DNA of 43,723 nt from an uncultured Blautia sp. (GTDB lineage Bacteria; Bacillota; Clostridia; Lachnospirales; Lachnospiraceae): the NCBI GenBank assembly GCA_948436455.1, contig CAOJIB010000002.1, positions 1-43,723 of the forward strand. The letters are read 5' to 3'. The notes under the pieces are model-generated. The model saw only the letters and a program-made list of their open reading frames with translations. It had not been told where the DNA came from and ran no database searches. Made by a program: the position numbers and the translations under genes. Positions 17,173-25,434 of the stretch are shown piece after piece (position 1 is the stretch's first letter; each line of letters opens with the position of its first letter).

Positions 17173-17856
17173 ATGAGCAAAAGAGTGTTAGTGGTAGATG
17201 ATGAAAAATTAATCGTAAAGGGCATCCGCTTTAGCCTGGAGCAGGACGGCATGCAGGTGGACTGCGCCTATGACGGAGAAGAAGCTCTGGCGATGGTGAA
17301 CGCCAACAAGTATGATATGGTGCTTTTGGATCTGATGCTTCCTAAGGTGGACGGCTTGGAGGTCTGCCAGCAGATCCGGGAATTTTCCAACGTGCCCATC
17401 ATCATGCTCACAGCCAAGGGCGAGGATATGGATAAGATCCTGGGACTGGAATACGGGGCGGACGACTACATAACGAAGCCTTTCAATATTTTGGAGGTCA
17501 AGGCCCGGATTAAGGCAATCATGCGCCGGGCGGCCAGCGACCACGAGGAAAAAGTGAAAAATATCGAAGCCGGCGGCCTGCGTCTGGACTGCGAGGGCCG
17601 CAGGGTCTTTATCGCCGGCAAGGAAATCAACCTGACGGCGAAGGAATTCGACGTATTGGAATTACTGGTATTTAATCCCAATAAGGTGTACAGCCGGGAA
17701 AACCTGCTCAACCTGATCTGGGGCTACGAATATCCCGGCGACGTGCGCACGGTGGACGTACATATCCGCCGCCTTCGGGAGAAGATCGAAGCCAATCCCA
17801 GCGAGCCGAAATACGTACACACGAAGTGGGGCGTGGGCTATTATTTCCAGGCGTAA
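17173..17856 (+). CDS. OmpR-family response regulator, WalR/PhoB-like
   Basis: The 227 residues comprise a receiver domain (1-120: acidic pocket DD at 9-10, phospho-acceptor Asp53 in VLLDLMLPK, Lys102 in TKPF) and a C-terminal winged-helix DNA-binding domain (about 130-227, LTAKEFDVLELLV ... VDVHIRRLREKIE ... WGVGYYF). It is paired with the histidine kinase gene 33 bases downstream. By similarity of phrases it resembles WalR (YycF), the cell-wall homeostasis regulator, but the family is large and the assignment is tentative. It starts 14 bases after the comEA stop with GAGGAGC before the ATG. Confidence 0.93.
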   Translation: MSKRVLVVDDEKLIVKGIRFSLEQDGMQVDCAYDGEEALAMVNANKYDMVLLDLMLPKVDGLEVCQQIREFSNVPIIMLTAKGEDMDKILGLEYGADDYITKPFNILEVKARIKAIMRRAASDHEEKVKNIEAGGLRLDCEGRRVFIAGKEINLTAKEFDVLELLVFNPNKVYSRENLLNLIWGYEYPGDVRTVDVHIRRLREKIEANPSEPKYVHTKWGVGYYFQA

Positions 17857-17889
17857 TTACGAATTTTACCGGAGCAAAGGAAGGACGGC

Positions 17890-19356
17890 ATGAATATACA
17901 GAAAAAAGAAGCGTCGAATTTTTTCAAAAGCCTTCGCTTCCGGATCCTGGTGATCCTGGTGATCCTGGGCTTTGTGCCCTGCATCGTCGTCGCCAAGGTG
18001 ATTATACATACCTACGAAGACCGGGCGGTATCTCTGCGGATCAGCAATGTAAAAAATCACTGCGACATTGTCTGTAATAAGATCGCGGTGGAAGATTATC
18101 TGGAAAATCCCGTTTCCGAGGACATTGCAAGCCGTCTGGAAACCCTTTCCAATGTCTACAGCGGAAGGCTGCTGCTGATTGATCAGGATTATAAGGTGGT
18201 GCGTGATACGTACCAGTTAGACGAGGGGAAAACCATGCTGTCCGCCGACGCGATCCGGTGCTTTCGGGGAGAGAATATAAGCGAATATCATAAGGACAGC
18301 CGGTATCTGGAGCTGACGATGCCGATCCAGGACCCGGAGGAGGGAAAGCTGGAAGGCGTCATGCTTTTTAGCGTTTCCACCAACGAAATTTTCACCAGCG
18401 TGCAGCTTTTGCAGCAGCAGGGAATTTTGATCTTGGGGATTGTCGCCGCCCTGTCGGTGGTGCTTGGCTTTGTCCTGTCCGGGTATCTGGTAAAGCCTCT
18501 GGCTCGGGTGACAAAATCCATCGAGGATCTGACGGACGGCTACCAGAAAGACGCGATCTCCGTCACCGATTATACGGAAACAGAGCTGATTACGGATGCC
18601 TTCAATAAAGTGCTGAACCGGATGAAGGTGCTGGACGATTCCCGGCAGGAATTCGTCTCCAACGTGTCCCACGAGCTGAAAACGCCGCTGACCTCCATGA
18701 AGGTGCTGGCGGATTCCCTGGTGGGCCAGGAAAATGTGCCCGAAGAGCTGTATCAGGAATTTATGCGGGATATTACCGAGGAGATCGATCGGGAAAGCGA
18801 GATTATCACCGATTTATTGACGCTTGTGAAGATGGACAAGAAGGCCTCGGACTTGAATATTGAGCATATGCATATCAACGAGCTTTTGGAAAGCATTCTA
18901 AAGCGGCTGCGTCCCATTGCCGATCAGCGGAATATCGATCTGATCTTGGAAAGCTTCCGGCCGGTGGAGGCGGATGTGGACGAGGTGAAATTTACGCTCG
19001 CCATTTCGAATCTGGTGGAAAACGGAATCAAATATAACGTGGAGGACGGCTGGGTGCGCGTAACCCTGGACGCCGACCACAAGTATTTCTATGTGACGGT
19101 GGCGGATTCCGGCATGGGGATCCCGGAGGATTCTCTGGAGCGGATTTTCGAGCGGTTTTACCGGGTGGACAAGTCCCATTCCCGGGAGATCGGCGGCACG
19201 GGCTTAGGGTTGGCCATCACCCGGAGTGCCGTCGCGATGCACCACGGCGTGATTAAGGTGTTCAGCCGGGAGGATGAAGGAACCTCGTTCTCCGTACGGA
19301 TTCCGCTGTCGTATATCCCCAACACGACGCTGCGCAAAGACGCCGCGGAAGTATAA
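17890..19356 (+). CDS. Membrane sensor histidine kinase, WalK-like
   Basis: The 488-residue kinase has two membrane helices (about 18-38 and 177-198) enclosing an extracytoplasmic sensor of about 140 residues. A HAMP linker follows (about 199-250), then HisKA with phospho-acceptor His261 in SNVSHELKTPLTS, and the ATPase domain with N-box SNLVENGIKYN, VADSGMGIPE and GGTGLGLAI. No PAS domain is evident between HAMP and HisKA, unlike classical WalK. It is co-transcribed with the response regulator before it. The GerMN lipoprotein after it could be an accessory or sensory partner (inference from position). Confidence 0.93.
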   Translation: MNIQKKEASNFFKSLRFRILVILVILGFVPCIVVAKVIIHTYEDRAVSLRISNVKNHCDIVCNKIAVEDYLENPVSEDIASRLETLSNVYSGRLLLIDQDYKVVRDTYQLDEGKTMLSADAIRCFRGENISEYHKDSRYLELTMPIQDPEEGKLEGVMLFSVSTNEIFTSVQLLQQQGILILGIVAALSVVLGFVLSGYLVKPLARVTKSIEDLTDGYQKDAISVTDYTETELITDAFNKVLNRMKVLDDSRQEFVSNVSHELKTPLTSMKVLADSLVGQENVPEELYQEFMRDITEEIDRESEIITDLLTLVKMDKKASDLNIEHMHINELLESILKRLRPIADQRNIDLILESFRPVEADVDEVKFTLAISNLVENGIKYNVEDGWVRVTLDADHKYFYVTVADSGMGIPEDSLERIFERFYRVDKSHSREIGGTGLGLAITRSAVAMHHGVIKVFSREDEGTSFSVRIPLSYIPNTTLRKDAAEV

Positions 19357-19368
19357 GGAGGTGCCCGG

Positions 19369-20352
19369 GTGAAAATATACAGGATCTGGGGGATCTGTCT
19401 TCTGATTGGGCTGCTGCTTACGGGCTGCGGGAAAGAAGAGCTGCCGGAGGGCGCCGCACAGAGTACGGCTTATTCCATTTATTATCTGAACGCGGACGCC
19501 ACAAAGCTGGAAAAAAGAGCTTACGAGCCGAAGGAAGAAACGAAAAATGTGATGATCCAGGAAATGTTGCTGCTCCTTGACGAGCAGGAGCCGGAAGGCA
19601 GCAATCTGACGCTGCTGCCGAAGGGCGTGGAAATCATGACGTACGAGATCCAGGATAAGACGATCACCATCGACTTTTCCGCGGATTATAATAAAATGTC
19701 CGCCGACCGGGAAGTACTGGTGCGGGCTGGCATCGTCCGGATGTTTTTGCAGGTGCCCGGCATCGTCTATGTGAAATTTACCGTAGGCGGGCAGGAAATC
19801 CTGGACGGTCGGGGGAATGCCGTCGGTATTATGAGCAACGACACCTTTGCGGAGCAGTCGGGCGGAGATATCAATTCCTACCAGTACACCACGCTGACCT
19901 TGTATTTTACGAACGAGGCGGGGGATATGCTGGTGCAGGAAAAGCGCAGCGTATACTACAGCCGGAATATTTCCTTGGAGCAGGTGGTACTGGAGCAGCT
20001 CTTGAAAGGGCCGCGGCTGGAGGGGTCTTATGCCACGTTGCCGGCGGATGTGAATATCTTAGGGATCACCAGTACGGACGGCAATTGCTATGTGAATCTG
20101 GATCAGAATTTTGTGGATAACGCCTTGCCGGTACAGGCGAAAATACCGGTCTATTCCATTGTGAATTCCCTGGTGGACGCCTGCAAGGTGGAGCAGGTAA
20201 AAATTTCCGTAAACGGCGAATCCAACGTAATCTTTCGGGAGAGCATGAATCTGGATAAATTTTATAAAAAGACGAAGCGTTTGGTAGAAACGCCGGAAGC
20301 AGAGGACGAGGAACTGCTGCAGGCGACGCCGGCAAATCAGCCAGAAGAATAG
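19369..20352 (+). CDS. GerMN-domain lipoprotein (spore germination/sporulation-type)
   Basis: A GTG start with AGGAGG 7 bases upstream gives 327 residues. The signal peptide ends LLLTGCGK (lipobox Cys), so it is a surface lipoprotein. Two GerMN-type domains can be read: the first around residues 50-155 (ending FTVGGQEILDGRGN) and the second around 175-290 (YTTLTLYFTNEAGDMLVQEKR at its start is broken here for length; VNLDQNFVDN; VKISVNGESN). GerM in Bacillus acts in sporulation and germination, while GerMN domains also occur in LpqB, the partner of the MtrAB two-component system. The position directly after a histidine kinase fits that second role. Both ideas are inference. Confidence 0.82.
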   Translation: MKIYRIWGICLLIGLLLTGCGKEELPEGAAQSTAYSIYYLNADATKLEKRAYEPKEETKNVMIQEMLLLLDEQEPEGSNLTLLPKGVEIMTYEIQDKTITIDFSADYNKMSADREVLVRAGIVRMFLQVPGIVYVKFTVGGQEILDGRGNAVGIMSNDTFAEQSGGDINSYQYTTLTLYFTNEAGDMLVQEKRSVYYSRNISLEQVVLEQLLKGPRLEGSYATLPADVNILGITSTDGNCYVNLDQNFVDNALPVQAKIPVYSIVNSLVDACKVEQVKISVNGESNVIFRESMNLDKFYKKTKRLVETPEAEDEELLQATPANQPEE

Positions 20353-20374
20353 GAGGAACATCTTCAAAAGAAAA

Positions 20375-22615
20375 TTGTGTATGCTGTGCCTTTTTGTGGC
20401 GGCAGCTTTCTATTTATGGGATCCATCGGGGGAGGCGTTTACTTCCCCGCCGGACGCCCGAATTGCCCGGTATGCAGCCGATCGGCCAACCGTTACGGTA
20501 TGGGGCCAGGTCAGCCGTCAGGCGGCCGGGGAAAACAGTATTTCTGTATATCTGCATAACGCATATCTGCGCAAGACGCCAGCCGGCGTCGATTCTAAAG
20601 CCTATCCGATTGGAAATCTGCGCGTTTTTTTCAAAGAGGAAATACAACTAAAAAGCGGTATGGACGTGGCAATCTGCGGGGAAATCTATCCGGTGCCGCC
20701 AGGGCGCAATCCGGGCGCTTTCGACGGCCGGACGTATTACGCCAGCCAGGGGATTTATTATCTGCCGGAGGGGCAGCGCATACTGGGAAAAAGTCCGGTG
20801 AGAAATCCGCTTCTATACGCCCGGGAGCGGCTCAAAGAGCAGGTACGGGCGATTCTTACCCAAATTGCGCCAAAAGAGGCGGGGCTTTTTGCAGCGGTGC
20901 TCCTAGGCGACAGTGTGGATGTGGAAAACGAAATCAAAGACGCTTATCGGGCGGGAGGAATTTTGCACCTTTTAGCGATTTCAGGCTTGCATCTGTCGCT
21001 TCTGGGTATGGGATTTTGCGGCCTTTTGGAGCGTTTAGGCGCCGGCCTTAGGCTGCGGGCGATTCTTTCTGTGCTGCTGGTGTTCGCCTATGAGCTGTTT
21101 ACCGGGGGAAGTGCTTCCGCGCTGCGGGCGGCAATTATGTTTTCAATACTTATGGGCGCGAGGCTTCTGGGACGCTGCTACGATATGCCAACGGCGCTGG
21201 CGGCGGCCGCTCTGCTGCTGCTTTTGAAAAATCCGGCGTATCTTTGGTATAGCGGCTTTTTGCTGTCCTTTCTGGCTGTGCTGGGCCTTGCTTTTTCCTC
21301 CTGGATCTTTGCAGAGAGGGAAGCCGCCGGGAAGCTCTCCGGGAACTTGGCCAAGAGGCTGACCGTTTTGCGGCGGGCCTTTGGGACGACGTTGGGCGTT
21401 TGGCTGGTGACGCTGCCGGCCGTTCTGTATTTCTATGGAGAAGTATCGGTGCTGGGAACGGCGTTGAATCTGTTGGTGCTGCCTACGGCGGGCGTAGCGC
21501 TGCTTTCCGGCTTTCTGGGCGTGCTTTGCGGAAGCTTTTGGCCGTTTTTGGGGCGGCTTTGCATCGGGCCGGGCCGGCTTTTATTCAAGGGCTATCTATT
21601 GGGCGCGAAGGGGATAGTCCGTCTGCCTGGCGCCGTCTGGGTGGGTGGGCGACCGGAATTTTGGCAGATTGTCGTGTATTATCTTTTGCTCGCGGCCCTG
21701 GCGTTCCTGTGGAAAAGGGAGAAGAAGTTTCTTGGCGTTTTAGCGGGCATTGCCGGGCTTTTGGCCGTCGGCTGGCGGGATCATAGCGGCCTGTTGCTTA
21801 CCAGCTTGGATGTGGGGCAGGGGGACGCGATGGTGTGGGAGCTGCCCGGCGGCGCGTCCTATCTGGTGGACGGGGGCAGCGACAGCCAGTCCCAGGTGGG
21901 CCGGTACCAGATTCTTCCCTATCTAAAGAGCCGGGGGATCGGCGTTTTGGAGGGGATTTTCGTCAGCCACACGGATGCGGATCATATCAGCGGCATTGAG
22001 GAAATCCTAAAGGCTCAGGCGGCGCATAGCGGCTCTGTACGGGTAAAGCGGCTCTTTTTGCCCCGCTGGGATTTTGAATCGGAGGCTTATCAGGAGCTAG
22101 TTTTGACGGCCCGGGCCGCCGGGGTTTCGGTGATCTATCTGCAAAAGGGCGACCGGCTGCGTCAGGGCGAGGTGCAGGTGGAGGCGCTCTATCCGGAGGT
22201 TTGGACAGACGCCGGGGATGTGAACGGCGGTTCTTTGGTGCTGCAGCTCACCTATCGAGACTTTCAAGGGATTTTCACCGGGGATACGGGCATTCCCCAG
22301 GAAAAAGAGATGGAAAAGGATCTGAATGCCTGCTATTTCTTAAAAGTGGCCCATCACGGCTCGAAAAATTCCAGCTCTGAAGAATTCCTTTCCAAGGTCT
22401 GTCCGGCGGTGGGGTTTATTTCCTGTGCGGAAAATAACCGCTACGGCCATCCTTCGCCGGAGGCCTTAGAGCGTCTGGAAGGAGCGGGATGCGTCTGCTA
22501 CAGCACGAAGGATCTAGGAGCTCTGAGCCTCTTTAGCGATGGATACCAGGTGAAAATCTGGGGATATCTTGCGGAAACTGCGCCTTTACGCCAAACAAAA
22601 AACATGGTACGATAA
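20375..22615 (+). CDS. comEC: ComEC/Rec2 DNA-uptake channel protein
   Basis: ComEC forms the membrane channel for single-stranded DNA in transformation. The 746 residues show an N-terminal OB-like region (about 30-130), the Competence domain with many helices (about 165-460, starting with LLGDSVDVENEIKDAYRAG and containing LLAISGLHLSLLG), and a C-terminal metallo-beta-lactamase domain (from about 470: LDVGQGDA, SHTDADHISG, VAHHGSKNSS). The start is unclear. AGGAGG lies at 20351-20356, but the best-spaced in-frame codons are ATC and TTC; the first usable codons are TTG 20375 and ATG 20381. Upstream is GerMN, downstream holA. Confidence 0.93.
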   Translation: MCMLCLFVAAAFYLWDPSGEAFTSPPDARIARYAADRPTVTVWGQVSRQAAGENSISVYLHNAYLRKTPAGVDSKAYPIGNLRVFFKEEIQLKSGMDVAICGEIYPVPPGRNPGAFDGRTYYASQGIYYLPEGQRILGKSPVRNPLLYARERLKEQVRAILTQIAPKEAGLFAAVLLGDSVDVENEIKDAYRAGGILHLLAISGLHLSLLGMGFCGLLERLGAGLRLRAILSVLLVFAYELFTGGSASALRAAIMFSILMGARLLGRCYDMPTALAAAALLLLLKNPAYLWYSGFLLSFLAVLGLAFSSWIFAEREAAGKLSGNLAKRLTVLRRAFGTTLGVWLVTLPAVLYFYGEVSVLGTALNLLVLPTAGVALLSGFLGVLCGSFWPFLGRLCIGPGRLLFKGYLLGAKGIVRLPGAVWVGGRPEFWQIVVYYLLLAALAFLWKREKKFLGVLAGIAGLLAVGWRDHSGLLLTSLDVGQGDAMVWELPGGASYLVDGGSDSQSQVGRYQILPYLKSRGIGVLEGIFVSHTDADHISGIEEILKAQAAHSGSVRVKRLFLPRWDFESEAYQELVLTARAAGVSVIYLQKGDRLRQGEVQVEALYPEVWTDAGDVNGGSLVLQLTYRDFQGIFTGDTGIPQEKEMEKDLNACYFLKVAHHGSKNSSSEEFLSKVCPAVGFISCAENNRYGHPSPEALERLEGAGCVCYSTKDLGALSLFSDGYQVKIWGYLAETAPLRQTKNMVR

Positions 22616-22677
22616 AATGCAAAGAGCCGGGAAAAATCAGGCACAAAGAGATTTTAAGCGTACATGAAGGAGGCAGG

Positions 22678-23658
22678 ATGAAACATATTCAGGAAGACAT
22701 AAAAAAACAGGAATTTCGCCCTGTCTATCTTTTTTACGGGGAAGAGCCTTATTTAAAGCAGCAGTATAGGGAAAAGCTGCAGGCCGCGCTGCTGCCTACA
22801 GAGGATACGATGAATTTTAGCCGCTTCGCAGGTCGGGGCGTCAGCATACGGGAGATCATCGACCTGGGGGAGACGCTGCCCTTTTTCGCCCCTCGCCGAG
22901 TGATTCTTTTGGAGGATACCGGCTTTTTCAAAAATAAGTGCGAGGAGCTGGCGGATTATCTGAAGGAAATGCCGGAGCATCTGTGCATGATCTTTTCGGA
23001 AAGCGAAGTGGACAAGCGCAGCCGCATGTATAAGGCGGTGCAAAAGGCCGGGCGCGTTTGCGAATGTAAGCGGCAGGAGGAGAAGGCGCTGATGCGCTGG
23101 GTCTTAAGCATTCTGGGAAAGGAAAAGAAAAAGATTACCCAGAGAGATATGGAACTGTTTTTGACGAAAACCGGCAATGATATGGGGAATATTCGTATGG
23201 AGCTGCAAAAGCTTCTGGACTATACGATGGGCCGGGAGGTGATCGCCCGGGAGGATATAGAGGCGGTGTGCGTGACGCAGACGAGCAGCCGGATCTTCGA
23301 GATGGTTCGGGCGGTGGCGGAGAAGAATCAGAAGAAGGCCCTGGAGTTGTACGGAGATCTTTTGCAGCTTCGGGAGCCGCCGATGCGTATTTTGTATTTA
23401 ATGGCCCGGCAGTTTTACCAGCTTTTGCTGACGAAGGAATTGCTGGCAGAAGGCCATGACCGCCAGGAAATCGCGGGGAAGCTGGGGCTGCATACGTTTG
23501 TGGCCCGTTCTTATATCAGCCTGGCGGGAAAGTATACGATGGAAGCGCTCCGAGAGGCCGTCCGGGATTTTGCCGACGGCGAAGAACAAGTGAAGACTGG
23601 TCGGCTGGGAGACACGTTGAGCGTGGAGCTGCTGATTGTTAAATATAGTAGCTGTTAA
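22678..23658 (+). CDS. holA: DNA polymerase III delta subunit
   Basis: Delta opens the beta sliding clamp as part of the clamp loader. The 326 residues begin MKHIQEDIKKQEFRPVYLFY followed by GEEPYLK, the usual HolA start. They contain the AAA+-like core without a functional P-loop, the IRMELQKL helix region and a C-terminal collar domain ending SVELLIVKYS. Length is right. AAGGAGG lies 5 bases before the ATG. It follows comEC by 62 bases, the order seen in many Firmicutes (comEC-holA). Confidence 0.92.
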   Translation: MKHIQEDIKKQEFRPVYLFYGEEPYLKQQYREKLQAALLPTEDTMNFSRFAGRGVSIREIIDLGETLPFFAPRRVILLEDTGFFKNKCEELADYLKEMPEHLCMIFSESEVDKRSRMYKAVQKAGRVCECKRQEEKALMRWVLSILGKEKKKITQRDMELFLTKTGNDMGNIRMELQKLLDYTMGREVIAREDIEAVCVTQTSSRIFEMVRAVAEKNQKKALELYGDLLQLREPPMRILYLMARQFYQLLLTKELLAEGHDRQEIAGKLGLHTFVARSYISLAGKYTMEALREAVRDFADGEEQVKTGRLGDTLSVELLIVKYSSC

Positions 23659-23678
23659 AAAGAGAAAGGATGTCCATT

Positions 23679-24290
23679 ATGGGAAAAGTAGAAAAAATTA
23701 CGCGATTGACGGACAATCCCTACGTGAATCTGTACGAATTGTCCACCAGGAATAAAAAGCAAAAGGCCGGCCGGTATTACGTGGCTTCCCGGGCGGCGAC
23801 GGAGGAAAAGCTAAAGCTGCGTACCGGGCGGATTTCGCCGGACGGCGTGGTAATTATTGGCTTATACGGAGAAAAAAGAGATCAAATCGTACTGATCCGA
23901 CAGTATCGCTGCAGCCTCGACGGCTATATTTACGAATTTCCCGCGGGGCTGATAGAGGAGAGCGAAGAATACCATCAGGCGGCCGTTCGGGAAATGAAGG
24001 AAGAAACCGGGCTTACGCTTACGCCGCTTTCGGTAGATAAGGCCTATGAAAAGCCCTATTTTACAACGATCGGTCTGACGGACGAGGCCTGCGCCACCGT
24101 TTACGGCTATGCCGCCGGGCAGCCTTCCACGGAAGGGCAGGAGGAATCCGAGGAAATCGAAATCGTGCTGGCGGACCGGACCGAAGCCGCTCGGATTTTG
24201 AAGGAGGAAAACGTGGCGATCATGTGCGCCTATATGTTGATGCATTTTATCCATGATGAAGATCCGTTTGCATTTTTGAACGGTATGTAA
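23679..24290 (+). CDS. Nudix hydrolase, ADP-ribose pyrophosphatase-like
   Basis: The Nudix box is complete: G-X5-E-X7-REXXEEXG, read in GLIEESEEYHQAAVREMKEETG. The surrounding pattern (VVIIGLYGEKRDQIVLIRQYR before it, EFPAGLIE at its start) matches the ADP-ribose/NDP-sugar pyrophosphatase subfamily (NudF-like), which removes free ADP-ribose. I place the start at ATG 23679 (203 aa) because GAGAAAGG is 9 bases before it; the ATG at 23670 touches that site. It follows holA by 20 bases. No signal peptide or membrane segment is present. Confidence 0.88.
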   Translation: MGKVEKITRLTDNPYVNLYELSTRNKKQKAGRYYVASRAATEEKLKLRTGRISPDGVVIIGLYGEKRDQIVLIRQYRCSLDGYIYEFPAGLIEESEEYHQAAVREMKEETGLTLTPLSVDKAYEKPYFTTIGLTDEACATVYGYAAGQPSTEGQEESEEIEIVLADRTEAARILKEENVAIMCAYMLMHFIHDEDPFAFLNGM

Positions 24291-24357
24291 GGAGGGAGGC
24301 GCCCCCAGACGGCGGGCGGCATATTCTATAGATAATGAAACATAAAGTGGGAAAACT

Positions 24358-24777
24358 ATGGAAAATCAGAAAATGGAGAATCTGCTGAACCTGGCGCTGG
24401 ACGCAACGGATGAAGAACGGGAAAAATCCCTGAATCTGGACGTGGGCTACGATCCCGAAGAGATGCAGTGGGACGTGATCGTCAAATACTCCGGCGATAT
24501 CACCTGGCTAGAAGAAGAGGGAATTACTGTAGTGCCGCTGCTAAACGAATACGCCGTGCTTACCGTTGCCCAGCGGCAGCTCGCCGCCCTTTCGACTAGG
24601 CCGGAAATCGAGTATATCGAAAAGCCTAAGCGATTATTCTTCGCGGTGAGCCAGGGGCGGGAAGCTTCCTGTATTCTCTCCGTCCAGGGAGCGCCGCTGC
24701 AGCTTACCGGCCGGGGCGTTTTGATGGGAATTGTGGATTCGGGGGCGCGTGTTTCCTTGTTGCGCCTGCGGGCATAG
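24358..24777 (+). pseudogene. Subtilisin-like S8 peptidase, 5' fragment ending at the catalytic Asp motif
   Basis: Residues 1-129 are the N-terminal part of a Clostridial cytosolic S8 peptidase: a prodomain-like segment (LDATDEEREKSLNLDVGYD, YIEKPKRLFF), then GRGVLMGIVDSG with catalytic Asp127. At base 24745 the frame leaves the peptidase and reads ARVSLLRLRA to a stop at 24777. The missing continuation (I-D-Y-R-H-P-D-F) is found 14.2 kb away at 38974. The gene was therefore cut inside the D-S-G-I-D motif by the element described at 24743-38971. The gene family includes the Csp-like germination proteases, but the substrate is unknown. The fragment alone cannot be active. Confidence 0.93.
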
Positions 24778-24824
24778 GACATTCTCAGGAAAGAATAGGA
24801 TAAAAGGAAAAAGAAGCGGGAGAA

Positions 24825-25136
24825 ATGTCTATGTTATCTATGGAAGAATTGCGACGCATGCAAAAGCAGGACATTATGGAGCTGGACAGGAAGAAATTGG
24901 CAAATGCTAAAGATGTGGTGATTGATATGGAAAAGAGCGTAGAGGGTCGTATCCAATCCTTTATCGAACAAACGGGAAATCCCTTCGCGCAGAATGTTGG
25001 GGAGTATATCGTGCAGGTGGGGTACCGGGAGGATACGAACGAGCAGCTGGACGACCGGATGGTGCTGCTTTTGCGGCGGATGGCCCAGCTTACCCTGCCA
25101 AAGCCGCCAGGGGAAGAGCAGGAGGGATGGGAATGA
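24825..25136 (+). CDS. Small protein of unknown function preceding the recombinases, 103 aa
   Basis: A 103-residue soluble, charged, mostly helical protein. The N-terminus is MSMLSMEELRRMQKQDIMEL, and the middle carries ESVEGRIQSFIEQTGNPFAQNVGEYIVQVGY-type sequence (shown here only as a description; the segment spans about residues 46-70). Short proteins with an RIQSFIEQTGNPY-like phrase commonly precede serine recombinase genes in Clostridia (recollection), and may be a DUF6870-type family. Its TGA overlaps the ATG of the first recombinase (ATGA at 25133-25136), so the two are translationally coupled. A role as a recombination directionality or accessory factor is conceivable but unproven. 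Confidence 0.75.
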   Translation: MSMLSMEELRRMQKQDIMELDRKKLANAKDVVIDMEKSVEGRIQSFIEQTGNPFAQNVGEYIVQVGYREDTNEQLDDRMVLLLRRMAQLTLPKPPGEEQEGWE

Positions 25137-25342
25137 ACGGACGGGAATTTTACCACGCGGCCGCGTATCTGCGCCTCAGCCGCGACGACAGAGATGCGGA
25201 CGGGCATAAAGCGGTGAGCGACAGCATCCGTTCCCAGAGGGAGATGATCTGCGCTTATATAGACGGACAGGAGGATATGGAGCTGTATGATATGTATATA
25301 GACGACGGCTGGACGGGGATGAATTTTGCTGGGGTCAGATAA
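25133..25342 (+). pseudogene. Large serine recombinase 1, 5' fragment (catalytic Ser part)
   Basis: Codons 1-65 encode the start of a large serine recombinase: AAYLRLSRDD with the nucleophile Ser16, SIRSQREMI, and YIDDGWTGMNF. After Phe65 the frame enters foreign DNA (A-G-V-R, stop at 25342). The matching continuation (NRPAFRRMM...) begins at 34442. I set the start at ATG 25133, 7 bases after AGGAGGGA and overlapping the stop of the small ORF. Joined, the two parts make a 535-residue recombinase, the same size as its two neighbours (531 and 522). As it stands, the fragment lacks most of the catalytic domain and all of the DNA-binding part. Confidence 0.94.
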
Positions 25343-25344
25343 CG
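25307..25344. other. attL-like left junction of the inner insert
   Basis: Recombinase-1 sequence up to the T-run (25324-25327) is followed by insert DNA. The insert half-site is TGCTGGGGTCAGATAACG (25327-25344). Its reverse complement matches the half-site at the other end (34421-34438) at 12 of 18 positions. The central dinucleotide is TT (25325-25326). Confidence 0.82.
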
Positions 25345-25389
25345 ATGGTAGTTGTTTTCCTACGATCGATACCTGGCCCCAGCTTTTTT
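25328..25389 (+). terminator. Long hairpin with T-run at the left end of the inner insert
   Basis: Outer stem GCTGGGGTCAG (25328-25338) with CTGGCCCCAGC (25373-25383), inner stem CGATGGTAG (25343-25351) with CTACGATCG (25360-25368, one mismatch), loop of 8, then six T (25384-25389). On the plus strand this is a strong intrinsic terminator. It would stop transcripts entering from the broken recombinase gene. It overlaps the left attP half-site. Confidence 0.75.
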
Positions 25390-25434
25390 GTTTTGATAAT
25401 TTCATCCGCGGGAGTTGGCTTTTCGGCCGCTTGT

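Noticed and set aside
25328-25389. Hairpin as terminator of the GntR transcript
   Set aside because: On the minus strand the stem is followed by A-rich, not T-rich, sequence. The T-run is on the plus strand only.
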